Shown: one piece after another, positions 16,539 through 25,476 of the stretch
Numbering within the stretch: the stretch's first letter is position 1
Layout: the number at the start of each line of letters is the position of its first letter
DNA from: Algimonas ampicilliniresistens
GTDB taxonomy: Bacteria > Pseudomonadota > Alphaproteobacteria > Caulobacterales > Maricaulaceae
DNA length: 64,000 nt
NCBI RefSeq assembly: GCF_030159955.1
Contig: NZ_BSNK01000002.1
Location: 248,001 to 312,000 of the forward strand
Direction of reading: 5' to 3'
Made by a program: the position numbers and the translations under genes
Notes under the pieces: model-generated
What the model saw: only the letters and a program-made list of their open reading frames with translations
The model's database searches: none
What the model was told of the DNA's origin: nothing

Positions 16539-17378
16539 GTGGCCCGTATCCTTCTTATCTCCTCTTTCACAGCGACCAGCCATGTTGGCGCTGTGGTGAG
16601 CGCCTTCGTCTTGCGCCGGATGGGCGTAAATGTGACGGTTCTGCCCACGACCCTGTTCGGACGCCACCCGGGCTGGGGCGCGCCTGGCGGCGCGATCATC
16701 CCGACCGAGCAATTGGCGGATATGTGGGCAGCGGTTCTACTACAATCTGAAACGCAATCCCTACCCTTCGACGCCATAATGACAGGCTATATGGGTGAGA
16801 CAGGTCATGTGGAACTGGCAGCCAGCATCATTGATCGGCTGCAGCCGGGACTCGTCCTCGTCGACCCCGTTATGGGCGATGGCAGTCGGTCCGAGGAGGG
16901 ACTTTATATCGGGGAAGACCGGGCTGAAGCGATTTGCGACCTTCTAATACCACGTGCGCACATCGCGACACCGAACTTATGGGAGTGGCGTTACATCACG
17001 GGCAATCTATCAGAAACGCCGGATACCCCGCCCCGCCCTCTGGCTGGCGTGCGGGAAACATTGGTAACGTCCGTGGCCGATGCAGACCGGATTGGGGCCT
17101 GTCTTTTTGAAAGAGATCGCCATCACACCGTTATGCATGAACGCTATGATGGTGTTCCCAATGGCGGCGGCGATACGTTAGCGGCCGCTTATCTAGGCCA
17201 ACGCTTGCGCGGTATAGAGCCTTGCGAAGCGCTTGGCCGTTCGGTCTCAGCTGTCTTCGCCATTATGGGCGCAGCGGACACTATAGATGCTGGTGAACTG
17301 CCGCTGATCAGAGCTCAGAGATTTCTTGATCCAGACGGCGGTGCGCCAGAGCTGACAGTAGAGACCCAAAATGACTGA
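16539..17378 (+). CDS. Pyridoxal kinase-like (PfkB/ribokinase superfamily) protein
   Basis: This 279-residue cytoplasmic kinase of the PdxK/PdxY type has DPVMGD at 109-114 and the anion-hole/catalytic-base motif NGGGDTLAAAYL, with D212 as likely base. Relatives phosphorylate pyridoxal or related vitamin B6 forms. Hydroxymethylpyrimidine kinases share the fold, so the substrate is inferred. The start is GTG at 16539. The 3' end overlaps the next gene by eight bases. It is first of a four-gene same-strand run with a serine hydrolase and two thioesterases. Confidence 0.8.
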   Translation: MARILLISSFTATSHVGAVVSAFVLRRMGVNVTVLPTTLFGRHPGWGAPGGAIIPTEQLADMWAAVLLQSETQSLPFDAIMTGYMGETGHVELAASIIDRLQPGLVLVDPVMGDGSRSEEGLYIGEDRAEAICDLLIPRAHIATPNLWEWRYITGNLSETPDTPPRPLAGVRETLVTSVADADRIGACLFERDRHHTVMHERYDGVPNGGGDTLAAAYLGQRLRGIEPCEALGRSVSAVFAIMGAADTIDAGELPLIRAQRFLDPDGGAPELTVETQND

Positions 17379-18531
17379 CAGGCTGACCCCAGATCTTCCT
17401 ATAGCGGGCCTCGTCGCACCCGGTTTTGAGCCTGTCCACGACGCGGTATTGGAAAATTTCCGATCGGAAGATGAGTTGGGATGCCAAGTGGCGATTTTCC
17501 GCAACGGTGATCCGCTTGTCGACCTGTGCGCTGGCTGGGGCGACCGTAAGCACGAGACAGAGGTCACACCCGAAACGCTTTTTTCTGTCTATTCCTCTGG
17601 AAAGACGATGGCCGCATTGGTCATCGCCTATCAAGTTGAGCAGGGTCTGCTCGACTATGAACAGTCGGTCGCAGAGATTTGGCCGGAATTTGTAAGCCAC
17701 GGGAAAGCATCGCTGACTCTCGCTCAATTAATGAGCCATCAATCCGGCCTGTGCGGCATCACCGACCCAACATTTCAGCCGCAGGATTGGATCGATTTCG
17801 ACAAAGTCATCGGCGTCCTTGAAGATCAAGAGCCACTTTTCGAGCCAGGCAGTCAAAGCGGTTACTCGCCAATCACTTTCGGGTTCCTAGCCGGAGAAGT
17901 GGCGCGGCGGGTCGACCCACAAAATCGTCGTCTTGGCCGGATATTGGCTGAAGACTTGGCCGGACCCGCACAGGCGGATGTTCACATTGGTCTCGATTCC
18001 AGCGATCATGACCGCGTTGCACAAAACGTGAAGCCTCGTGCCGCCGCAGATTTGGGGCCGCTGACGGAAGCCAAGCGCATCGCCTTTCTCAAACCCTGGT
18101 CGTCTCCGTCCCGCATATCCGGCGAACAATGGCGCGAAGCCGAGATGGCCGGGTCCAATTGTCAGGCCAGTGCCGCCGGGATTGGTGCTATGATGGGGGC
18201 GTTTGCGACGGGGCGCGTGGCCGACCGCCAAATCCTCAGCCCGGCTGTTCGCGAGGCTGCCACCCGATCCCGGATTATGGGCCCTGACGCCGTCCTGCCC
18301 TTTACCATCGACTTTGCCGCTGGCGTCATGCGCAATGCGCCGAACTATAATTATGGCCCAAATCCGGACGGCCTCGGCCATTCGGGCTGGGGCGGATCAG
18401 CCGTGTTCGCAGATCCAAAAACTGGGCTTCACGGCGCTTATGTGATGAACCGTCAGAATAAATATCTCATGGGTGACCCCCGTGCCAATCGCATCATTGA
18501 TGCGGCCTTTGCAGCGCTAGGCGCGCTTTGA
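17371..18531 (+). CDS. Beta-lactamase-fold serine hydrolase (class C/EstB-like)
   Basis: This is a 386-residue cytoplasmic protein (no signal peptide) of the class C beta-lactamase/esterase fold. The nucleophile motif is S75-S-G-K78 (VYSSGKTM), the second motif is Y165-S-P, and a C-terminal GHSGWGGS block corresponds to the KTG/HxG region. The Y-S-P in place of Y-x-N and the lack of a signal peptide point to an esterase or amidase rather than a resistance enzyme. It overlaps the kinase gene by eight bases and precedes two thioesterases. Confidence 0.85.
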   Translation: MTDRLTPDLPIAGLVAPGFEPVHDAVLENFRSEDELGCQVAIFRNGDPLVDLCAGWGDRKHETEVTPETLFSVYSSGKTMAALVIAYQVEQGLLDYEQSVAEIWPEFVSHGKASLTLAQLMSHQSGLCGITDPTFQPQDWIDFDKVIGVLEDQEPLFEPGSQSGYSPITFGFLAGEVARRVDPQNRRLGRILAEDLAGPAQADVHIGLDSSDHDRVAQNVKPRAAADLGPLTEAKRIAFLKPWSSPSRISGEQWREAEMAGSNCQASAAGIGAMMGAFATGRVADRQILSPAVREAATRSRIMGPDAVLPFTIDFAAGVMRNAPNYNYGPNPDGLGHSGWGGSAVFADPKTGLHGAYVMNRQNKYLMGDPRANRIIDAAFAALGAL

Positions 18532-18546
18532 AATAGATCGATCGAC

Positions 18547-19065
18547 ATGGACATGGATGAAAAACTGAAACTATTTTGGGATGTCGGCGCAACGATGATC
18601 GCCAGCACACCACACGCGACTGAACTCGGCATTCAATTCGTCGCCATCGGTGAAGGGCAGGCAACTCTGTCCTTACCCTATTCGACGAAACTGATCGGCG
18701 ATGCGCGCACCCGTGTCGTCAATGGCGGAGCCGTCACAACTTTGCTGGATCAAGCTTGCGGCCTGGCCGCTTTTACCGGGTTTGACACATTGGGCGCACT
18801 GGCGACCTTATCCTTACGCATTGATTATCAGCGCACCGCCAAACCCGGTGAAACCATTATTGGTATCGCCGAATGCTACAAGACCACCAAACATGTCGCC
18901 TTTCTGCGCGCCATTGCCCATGACGGTGACGAAACGGACCCCGTGGCGACAGCGCAAGCCACGTTCATGAGTACGGGTCCGAGACTGAGTTTCGAGGACG
19001 CAATTAACGCCCGTATGGAAAAAGCGGCCAAGCGCAAACAAGCCGAAGAAGGTCTTCAGCCATGA
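18547..19065 (+). CDS. PaaI-family hotdog thioesterase
   Basis: This 172-residue single-hotdog protein has the PaaI pattern VVNGGAVTTLLDQACGLAA (60-78), in which the Asp should support water attack on an acyl-CoA thioester, and a TLSLRIDYQRTAKPGE strand pair. The C-terminal tail is Lys/Ala-rich. It ends in an ATGA overlap with a second thioesterase of the same family, so the two are translationally coupled and may form a heteromer. The acyl substrate is unknown. Confidence 0.85.
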   Translation: MDMDEKLKLFWDVGATMIASTPHATELGIQFVAIGEGQATLSLPYSTKLIGDARTRVVNGGAVTTLLDQACGLAAFTGFDTLGALATLSLRIDYQRTAKPGETIIGIAECYKTTKHVAFLRAIAHDGDETDPVATAQATFMSTGPRLSFEDAINARMEKAAKRKQAEEGLQP

Positions 19066-19502
19066 GCCAGTCCAAAACAGACACCCCATTAAGCGCCATG
19101 ACTCAGATCCGGGATCGGCTGGCGAATATTCCCTATGCGACAACGCTTGGCATTGAGCCGCATTTCATGGGCGAGGAATTCACTCTGATCCTGCCTTATA
19201 AAGACAGTAACATCGGCAATGCCACCCTGCCCGCCTTGCATGGCGGCGGTATTGGCGGATTCATGGAAGTCTGCGCCATTGCCCAGATCATTCTGAGCAA
19301 CCCTGACCGAGAGCTACCCAAGCCGATTGGGATCAATATCGATTATCTGCGCCGCGGACGCCCTGTCGACACCTATGCCCGCGCGCAAATTTTCAAGCAG
19401 GGTGCACGGGTCGCCAATATTCGCGTTCGCGCTTGGCAGGACCGGTTTGACACACCCATCGCCGCGCTTTCTGGCCAGTTCCTGCTCGGGAAAGAAAGCT
19501 AG
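19062..19502 (+). CDS. PaaI-family hotdog thioesterase (second copy)
   Basis: This is a 146-residue hotdog-fold protein. The active-site segment reads LHGGGIGGFMEVCAIAQ, so the position usually held by Asp is Glu here. The strand IGINIDYLRRGRPVD matches the family. It overlaps the upstream paralogue by four bases. Pairs like this are common in alphaproteobacterial genomes; the substrate is not identifiable. Confidence 0.82.
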   Translation: MSQSKTDTPLSAMTQIRDRLANIPYATTLGIEPHFMGEEFTLILPYKDSNIGNATLPALHGGGIGGFMEVCAIAQIILSNPDRELPKPIGINIDYLRRGRPVDTYARAQIFKQGARVANIRVRAWQDRFDTPIAALSGQFLLGKES

Positions 19503-19506
19503 GTAG

Positions 19507-19536
19507 AAAAAAGCCCCGGCCGTTAGGCCGAGGCTT
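19507..19536 (-). terminator. Intrinsic terminator between convergent genes
   Basis: An 11-base stem (AAGCCCCGGCC against GGCCGAGGCTT, one G-U on the minus-strand RNA) with a GTTA loop leads into six T on the minus strand. It serves the SapC gene and may also slow plus-strand transcription from the thioesterases. Confidence 0.85.
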
Positions 19537-19560
19537 CAAAGATTGAGCTGAAATGGGGGC

Positions 19561-20349
19561 TTACTTCTTAGCAGCTTTCGCTTGCTTCTCGCCGTCGAGA
19601 CGCAGGGTCATATTGACCAGACGTTGCCAGTTACTCAGCGAAATCAGGTGAGCATGCGCCACAGCCAGCAGACCGCGATCATTTAGGCTCTTCAGTGTTT
19701 CAGTCGGAAGATTGCGCAGTTTCTCTTCGGAAATCGCGAAATAGTCAGCGATTTTTTGACGCTCGGCTGGTGAGCCATCGGCGTTCTGCCCTTGGAAGTT
19801 CATTTCCTTTGATTCGAACAGGTCCAATTTCTTGAACTCTTCGACCATATTGTTCGTCGCCTGACGATCACGTTCGAAACCCTGTAGAAACTGGAACGCT
19901 TCTTTCGTGAAGCCCGACGTGTCGTCGCCCTCAAAGAATTTTTGGGTCGGGGACTTTTTAGTCACGCAATCCGCATCTTCATCGACGCAGACGACGAAAC
20001 GGTCGTTCGACTGATCGCCAGCGAGTACAAAAGGATATCGGCGAGCAAAGCTCGGCATATAGAAATCCTGATTGAATTGACCGTCTTTCACAAACAGGTT
20101 CTCATCAGTGCGAATACCCATAACAGCCAAAGGCGCGCGCTCTTCACCCGCGAAAATGACCGGATAGCTAGCTGCGGCTGATCCAAATTCTGGCGCAGTG
20201 ATCGGCATGAAATGGCTCTTCGCCATGAACTCAAATGGGTTGGACACAGCCTTGACGCCGTAGCCCGCATGTTGCTCACGGTTCAGGGGAACCGGCTTTT
20301 TATAGAACATGACATTACCAGTCACAGTAGATTGCTGCTTTTCAGCCAT
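19561..20349 (-). CDS. SapC-family protein
   Basis: This 262-residue protein of the SapC family is named after a surface-array locus of Campylobacter fetus and is common in aquatic alphaproteobacteria. Family blocks include FMAKSHFMPITAPEFGSAAASYP, seen here as FMAKSHFMPIT and SYPVIF, then MPSFARRYPF, FLQGFERDRQAT and LAVAHAHLISLSNWQRL. No signal peptide or transmembrane segment is apparent. I used the ATG at 20349 (GAGGCGACA upstream) rather than a start 114 bases earlier that adds an unrelated tail. The molecular role is unknown. Its own terminator follows. Confidence 0.85.
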   Translation of the reverse strand: MAEKQQSTVTGNVMFYKKPVPLNREQHAGYGVKAVSNPFEFMAKSHFMPITAPEFGSAAASYPVIFAGEERAPLAVMGIRTDENLFVKDGQFNQDFYMPSFARRYPFVLAGDQSNDRFVVCVDEDADCVTKKSPTQKFFEGDDTSGFTKEAFQFLQGFERDRQATNNMVEEFKKLDLFESKEMNFQGQNADGSPAERQKIADYFAISEEKLRNLPTETLKSLNDRGLLAVAHAHLISLSNWQRLVNMTLRLDGEKQAKAAKK

Positions 20350-20553
20350 TGTCGCCTCTTTATCGGAAGGAAGGAATGAGCGGTGCGTCAGTCCCGTTCG
20401 TGTTGCGCCGCCATCTGAATTCGATGAAGCCAGCGCCTTAGCGGAACCCTTTGTCCCCATCAACCGGGCTTTTCAGGTCAGTCATCCAGACCAGACCGTC
20501 TTCGGAACCCATTGGCCTTTGCTATAGCGCTGCCCATCCCCTATCTGTCACTT

Positions 20554-20991
20554 ATGGGATCGCACAGTATTCAGGAACGATTGCAGGCCGCACGCGAAGT
20601 CTGCGAAGACAGTGGCGAGCGGTTTACGCCGCTACGAGAACATGTGCTTGAGCTCGTGATCGAAGATGGCGGCGCGGTGAAAGCCTATGATTTGCTCGAC
20701 CGCCTTAAACCTGATCGCGGCAGCCCCAAACCTCCGACCGTTTACCGCGCGCTCGATTTTCTATCCCGGCTCGGTTTGGTCCACCGGGTCGAAGCCCTCA
20801 ATGCCTTCATCGCCTGTGATCACAGCCATGAGGGCGATTTGGCGGAGTTTTTCATCTGCGAGAGCTGCAGCCGCGTGGAAGAGCGACACGCGCACGACCA
20901 TTCTGACTGCAAACCAAAAGGGTTTCAGATCAATCGCAGCGTGATTGAACATTACGGAACCTGCGCAAACTGCGCTCAGGCCGCAGCGTAA
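20554..20991 (+). CDS. zur: Fur-family transcriptional regulator, Zur-like
   Basis: This 145-residue regulator has the Fur-type winged helix (about 10-80; TPLREHVLELV, PPTVYRALDFLSRLGLVHRVE). The metal-binding dimerisation part carries CDHSHEG, structural-zinc cysteines FICESC and CANC, and EERHAHDHSDC. The length and the H/C pattern resemble zinc-uptake regulator Zur more than Fur. It should repress zinc-uptake genes when zinc is bound; none is adjacent. The ATG at 20554 gives the usual family N-terminus. Zur rather than Fur/Mur/PerR is an inference. Confidence 0.8.
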   Translation: MGSHSIQERLQAAREVCEDSGERFTPLREHVLELVIEDGGAVKAYDLLDRLKPDRGSPKPPTVYRALDFLSRLGLVHRVEALNAFIACDHSHEGDLAEFFICESCSRVEERHAHDHSDCKPKGFQINRSVIEHYGTCANCAQAAA

Positions 20992-21008
20992 GGTCGAAAG
21001 AGACAGCG

Positions 21009-21932
21009 ATGTTCAAAACAACGTGGGCGGGCGACTGCTCGGCATGGGAGTGTGACGAGCTCGGCCATCTCAATATGTCGTTTTATTTCGACAAGTTCGA
21101 ACAAGCCCGCATGGGATTGTTCATCCGGCTTGGCTTGGCGGAAGCCTTCACCCCAGATGCGGTCTCAACCGTCCGATCTCGCGATGTGCATATCAAATAT
21201 TTAGCCGAAGCCCGTCCGGGCCAACCCTTACGCATTGAGAGCGCCCTGTTGACGCTTGAAGAGGGCACAGCGCTGGTCGGTCACGTCATGTATCACCGTG
21301 ATGGTCGGATCGCTGCGACGCTGCGTGAGCGGGTCGAACATGTCTATCTGCCGACCCAAAAATCTTTCGCGTGGCCGTCACGCCTACGCCGCGCTGCCGA
21401 TGACTTCACTGATCAACTCCCGGCCCCTGCCAGGCCGCGTAGTCTATCACTCGACATAGACCTTCCGGCGTTCAACGCCGAGACACTGGCGGAGGCCGGA
21501 GCGCCGTCCATCGGGGGCGGTGTCTTTCGCACGACCGAAATCATGCCCGCCGGTCATGTACCCTTTTCACAAATATTTCGCCGCATCACGACATCGCTCG
21601 GCTGGTATGAAGGCGGGTGGCCGGAATTTTTCGACCCCGACTATGCGGCCAGTGGAGGTTCGGCCGTTGTGCTGGAAATCCGTCTGGTGATGCACCGCTT
21701 CGCTGAGATCGGTATGGCCTATGAACTCCACCCCGCCGTTGTCGGGGCTAAGGACTATATCCGGACCATCATGCACAATATCGTTGAGCCCGGCAGCGGT
21801 GTATCCATCGCGTCCGGCTATGCGGCCGGCGGTCTGTTCAATTTGAACACACGCAAGCTAACTAAGCCAACAGAGGCGCAGATCGCCGCGCTGAGCGCCG
21901 TTACGATCCCTGCTCTGGCTCCGTCCGACTGA
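21009..21932 (+). CDS. Double-hotdog acyl-CoA thioesterase-like protein
   Basis: This 307-residue protein has two hotdog domains. The first (about 1-125) has CDELGHLNMSFYFDKFEQAR, similar to 4-hydroxybenzoyl-CoA thioesterase-type enzymes. The second (about 165-300) has FSQIFRRITTSLGWYEGGWPEF and VLEIRLVMHRFAEIGMAYELHP. It lies 17 bases after the Zur-like gene in the same direction. Its 3' end overlaps that of the convergent alpha/beta hydrolase by 32 bases. The substrate is unknown. Confidence 0.75.
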   Translation: MFKTTWAGDCSAWECDELGHLNMSFYFDKFEQARMGLFIRLGLAEAFTPDAVSTVRSRDVHIKYLAEARPGQPLRIESALLTLEEGTALVGHVMYHRDGRIAATLRERVEHVYLPTQKSFAWPSRLRRAADDFTDQLPAPARPRSLSLDIDLPAFNAETLAEAGAPSIGGGVFRTTEIMPAGHVPFSQIFRRITTSLGWYEGGWPEFFDPDYAASGGSAVVLEIRLVMHRFAEIGMAYELHPAVVGAKDYIRTIMHNIVEPGSGVSIASGYAAGGLFNLNTRKLTKPTEAQIAALSAVTIPALAPSD

Positions 21933-22791
21933 GCACATCGCGCAAAACATCTGTGGCAAATTCGGGTTGCTGTAACGGAAACAAATGGGTCAGGTCTTCA
22001 CCGAACTCAACAGAAAGCCGGGGTTGCAACCGTTGCACAGCCCGGCGCAAACTGGCCGTACTTACCCGGCCATAGCCTCCCGCGAAAACCAGTTTCGAAT
22101 TGTCCGGCAGCTGCGGAATGTTGTGAAACGCATTGTGACCCTGCGCCGTGTAGATCGCTTGTTCCCAGCTTGGGTCGCACGCCAGACGCACCTGACCCTC
22201 GTCAGTTTCGATTAAACCGCCTTCAAGATAGTCTCGTAAGGTTGGATCAGAGACTCCCCGAAACGCCCCCCTTCCTTGATAGCGACTGAAAGCTTCTTCG
22301 AGGCTATCAAACACGGCTTTGCGCTGACCTGCCTTGCGCGCAATCGGAAGCCGCCGTTTCGTGTGGGCGCGCCAGAACGCTGCACGCGCTAATATTCGAA
22401 ATGGGGCCGGGACCAGAACCGGGTCAAAGCCTACATAGCCTGAAACTTTGTCACGGATATTCGGAAGGGCGAGGATCGCACTGACCGCGCCGTAACTATG
22501 TCCTGCAACAACAGTAGGGGCGCTAACATGGGCGGCGAAAAACTCTTTAATGTCGTCCGCGAAGATTTGCCAATTCGCCAAGCGAGCCGGGTCAGTCGGC
22601 AGGGTTGTCAATCCATGTCCGCGCAAATCGAGCGCGATGGCATGGACATTTAACGGGTCGAGTATGGCCCTATAGCTTTGCGCGTTAAAACCATTGGCGT
22701 GGCAGAAGACCAGACGCAGCGGCGTCCCCGGATCGCCAAACCGCAGCGCGGACAGGCGTCCATTCGGCAAATCAAAGAAAGTGCGTTGCAA
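21901..22791 (-). CDS. Alpha/beta hydrolase
   Basis: This 296-residue cytoplasmic alpha/beta-hydrolase has nucleophile S99 in the elbow AGHSYGAVSA. The oxyanion-region motif is FCHANGFNAQSY, and DLRGHGLTTLP is the usual strand-4 segment. The likely catalytic His is in the C-terminal EDLTHLFPLQQP. It sits five bases after a crotonase gene on the same strand, suggesting a small acyl-CoA or ester metabolism operon. No specific substrate can be assigned. Confidence 0.85.
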   Translation of the reverse strand: MQRTFFDLPNGRLSALRFGDPGTPLRLVFCHANGFNAQSYRAILDPLNVHAIALDLRGHGLTTLPTDPARLANWQIFADDIKEFFAAHVSAPTVVAGHSYGAVSAILALPNIRDKVSGYVGFDPVLVPAPFRILARAAFWRAHTKRRLPIARKAGQRKAVFDSLEEAFSRYQGRGAFRGVSDPTLRDYLEGGLIETDEGQVRLACDPSWEQAIYTAQGHNAFHNIPQLPDNSKLVFAGGYGRVSTASLRRAVQRLQPRLSVEFGEDLTHLFPLQQPEFATDVLRDVLSRTEPEQGS

Positions 22792-22796
22792 GCGGG

Positions 22797-23483
22797 CTAG
22801 CCGATCTTGAGGTCGAGATCGTCCTCAATGGCCTGCTTCAACACGGGCATCAGTGTTTGATGGCCACGTGGCTTGTTGATCGCAAAGGCATGTAGGCTGA
22901 CCGTTTTGAAAAACCCGACCGCCTTGGCGATGGCCGCATCAACATCATCTGTCGCTTCGTCGAGATAGCCAACATCCACAGCCGCTTCGGGCTCAAACAT
23001 TTCACCATTGATAAATGCGCGAGAGAAATAACGTTGGTTTAGCCGTGGCATCGCCAGCTCTCGTCCGAAATTATGCATAGGCAGACCCTTCGCGGTCTCA
23101 GGCAAACCGACTTGGAACGGGCCGTTTCGGCCAATGCGGAAGTCGGCGGCCAGAAACAGGAAAGCTCCCAGCGCGACGATATGGCCATCACCCGCCACAA
23201 TAATCGGCTTGCGGGTTTCCATCATACGCACGGCAAATTCAGAGCCGCGTTTGACCAGCTGCACCGCCGTATCGCCGCCCAACATCAATTCTTTGAGATT
23301 ATATCCTGCCGAGAAAATCCCGTCCCGACCTCGTAGCACGATGATCTTGGCCTCACTGTCGGCACGGTCCATGGCAGCGTTGACCGCATCGAACATAGCA
23401 TTGGAAAAGGCGTTGGCTTTGCCATCATCCAATCGGATTGTGGCGACATCATCCGTCAGGTCGTAACTTAGCAAATCAGTCAA
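22797..23483 (-). CDS. Crotonase/enoyl-CoA hydratase family protein
   Basis: This 228-residue crotonase-fold protein has DGIFSAGYNLKELM (54-67), the CoA-binding/oxyanion block, and DGHIVALGAFLFLAADFRIG in place of the usual G-AxGGG. The catalytic glutamates of classic enoyl-CoA hydratase are not clearly placed, so the reaction may be hydration, isomerisation or thioester cleavage. It lies between a PaiB gene (15-base gap) and an alpha/beta hydrolase (5-base gap), all on the minus strand. Confidence 0.82.
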   Translation of the reverse strand: MTDLLSYDLTDDVATIRLDDGKANAFSNAMFDAVNAAMDRADSEAKIIVLRGRDGIFSAGYNLKELMLGGDTAVQLVKRGSEFAVRMMETRKPIIVAGDGHIVALGAFLFLAADFRIGRNGPFQVGLPETAKGLPMHNFGRELAMPRLNQRYFSRAFINGEMFEPEAAVDVGYLDEATDDVDAAIAKAVGFFKTVSLHAFAINKPRGHQTLMPVLKQAIEDDLDLKIG

Positions 23484-23498
23484 GATCGTCTCTCCATC

Positions 23499-24083
23499 TC
23501 AGCGAGCCATTTCAGCCGCGAAGGCCTCCTCGCCCCCGGCGCGGGCGGCGTCAATAATACGTTTTTGTATAGCCGGGCTCTTATTGCCGGACATTTTCCG
23601 GAAAGCGCGAATGGTTTCGATCTCCATCTTAAACGCGATGATGCCGCGCCGAATGCGCGTGACATAGTCTGGGGCATCAGACACCGCCCACCCGCTATCG
23701 CCTTCATAGACCCGGCTCAGCTCATCCAGATGCGGAATGACGTCAGACTCCGGCAGGATTGAAAATCGGCCCCGCACTTGAACCGATGTATAATTCCAGG
23801 TCGGCACACTGGCTGACGGATCATCATAAAGCGTGGCCGAAACATAGCCATGCGGCCCAGAGAAAACAGCCAAACCCGTCCCGCCATCAAGGCTGTCACA
23901 AATCGGATTGCTCCGCGCGAGATGGCCATAAAGCGCCCCCTGCGTGCCTTCATCTTTGAACAGCAAAGGCAGATGCGTGGCGTCCAGCCCGTCCGCCACT
24001 AACAGCGCGAAAGAATGGTCCGCCATGATCCGTTGCACAAAGTCAGGATCAGCGTCGGTATAATAGGGTGGAGGGTAAGCCAT
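23499..24083 (-). CDS. PaiB-like FMN-binding regulator/split-barrel protein
   Basis: This 194-residue protein starts MAYPPPYY, a hallmark of the PaiB (FMN-binding negative transcriptional regulator) family. A split beta-barrel follows (LYGHLARSNP; VFSGPHGYVSATLYDD; VPTWNYTSVQVRGR). Bacillus PaiB represses sporulation and protease genes; in most bacteria the role is unproven and the protein may simply bind flavin or haem. It is first of a three-gene minus-strand run. Confidence 0.87.
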   Translation of the reverse strand: MAYPPPYYTDADPDFVQRIMADHSFALLVADGLDATHLPLLFKDEGTQGALYGHLARSNPICDSLDGGTGLAVFSGPHGYVSATLYDDPSASVPTWNYTSVQVRGRFSILPESDVIPHLDELSRVYEGDSGWAVSDAPDYVTRIRRGIIAFKMEIETIRAFRKMSGNKSPAIQKRIIDAARAGGEEAFAAEMAR

Positions 24084-24249
24084 GCGCCCGTTTAACCTGA
24101 TCCTGACGTTATGACACGCGCTGCGCTATCAATTGGCGTGTCGGAAATGTGATCTAAGCCAACACTCTGGCAACATCCTTCTATTACGGCGCTTTGAATG
24201 CTCTGCTCGTCGCGCTATGGCGCGACAAATTTCGCGTGAAGGCCTTCTC

Positions 24250-25473
24250 ATGTCCAAGCCCAAAAAAGTCGTCCTCGCCTATTCTGGCGGCCTCGATACA
24301 TCGATCATCCTGAAATGGCTGCAGGAGGAGAAGGGCTGCGAAGTCGTGACCTTCACCGCCGATCTGGGACAGGGTGAAGAACTGGAACCCGCGCGCCGCA
24401 AAGCCGAAGCCGCCGGCGTCAAGGAAATCTATATTGACGATTTGCGCGAAGAATTTGTGCGTGACTTCGTTTTCCCGATGTTCCGCGCCAATACAGTCTA
24501 TGAAGGTCTCTACCTGCTCGGTACGTCCATCGCGCGCCCGCTTATCTCTAAACGTCAAATTGAGATCGCGCATGAGGTCGGCGCTGATGCCGTCTGTCAC
24601 GGCGCGACCGGCAAGGGGAATGACCAGGTCCGGTTCGAACTAGCCTATTACGCGCTTGATCCGGAGATCAAAGTTATCGCGCCCTGGCGCGAATGGGACC
24701 TAAACTCGCGCACTAAGCTGCTCGAATATGCTGAAACGCACGGCATTGAAGTCGCGCTCGACAAGCGCGGCGAAGCCCCGTTCTCGGTCGATGCCAACCT
24801 GTTACACACATCCTCGGAAGGCAAAGTGCTAGAAGATCCGAACGACGAAGCCCCGGAATTTATCTATCAACGGACCGTCAGCCCACAGGATGCGCCCGAC
24901 ACGCCGACTATAATTGAGATCGGGTTTGAACGCGGCGATGCCGTCTCAATCGATGGCGAAGCGATGAGCCCGGCAACCCTGCTGACCAAACTCAATGAGC
25001 TCGGCGGCGCAAACGGCATTGGCCGCCTCGACCTGCTGGAAAACCGCTTTGTCGGGATGAAGTCACGCGGTGTTTATGAAACGCCCGGCGGGACCATCCT
25101 ACTCATGGCGCACCGCGGTATTGAGCAAATCACGATGGATAAGGGCGCAATGCATCTGAAAGACGAGCTAATGCCGAAATATGCCGAGCTGATTTATAAT
25201 GGCTTCTGGTACTCACCAGAGCGGGAAATGCTGCAAGCCGCCATCGACGCGTCGCAGGAACTCGTGACCGGGACCGTTCGCCTGAAGCTCTATAAGGGCA
25301 ATTGCGACGTCATCGGACGCGCCTCCCCCTATTCGCTCTATAGTCAAGAACACGTCACCTTCGAAGAAGACGACGTCTATGATCAGGCGGATGCAGGCGG
25401 ATTCATCAAGATCAACGCCCTGCGCCTGCGCCTGCTGAAAGCGCGCGACCGCAAGGCCGGGAAAAACAGCTAA
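24250..25473 (+). CDS. argG: Argininosuccinate synthase
   Basis: This 407-residue cytoplasmic enzyme joins citrulline and aspartate using ATP to form argininosuccinate in arginine synthesis. The ATP pyrophosphatase P-loop [10 protein letters not shown] is at about 9-18. [16 protein letters not shown] and APWREWDL, and [20 protein letters not shown]-like C-terminal blocks, are all conserved. The length is normal. The ATG at 24250 follows GAAGG by seven bases; an earlier start would add 39 unrelated residues. It is monocistronic, tail-to-tail with the MBL hydrolase three bases away. Confidence 0.97.
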   Translation: MSKPKKVVLAYSGGLDTSIILKWLQEEKGCEVVTFTADLGQGEELEPARRKAEAAGVKEIYIDDLREEFVRDFVFPMFRANTVYEGLYLLGTSIARPLISKRQIEIAHEVGADAVCHGATGKGNDQVRFELAYYALDPEIKVIAPWREWDLNSRTKLLEYAETHGIEVALDKRGEAPFSVDANLLHTSSEGKVLEDPNDEAPEFIYQRTVSPQDAPDTPTIIEIGFERGDAVSIDGEAMSPATLLTKLNELGGANGIGRLDLLENRFVGMKSRGVYETPGGTILLMAHRGIEQITMDKGAMHLKDELMPKYAELIYNGFWYSPEREMLQAAIDASQELVTGTVRLKLYKGNCDVIGRASPYSLYSQEHVTFEEDDVYDQADAGGFIKINALRLRLLKARDRKAGKNS

Positions 25474-25476
25474 GGC

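Noticed and set aside
16409-16777. Minus-strand open frame of 122 codons
   Set aside because: Antisense to the kinase gene, with no ribosome site and no recognisable domain; codon pattern reflects the real gene on the other strand.
17371-18531. Serine hydrolase as a beta-lactam resistance enzyme
   Set aside because: No signal peptide, and the second motif is Y-S-P rather than Y-x-N; the context is metabolic.
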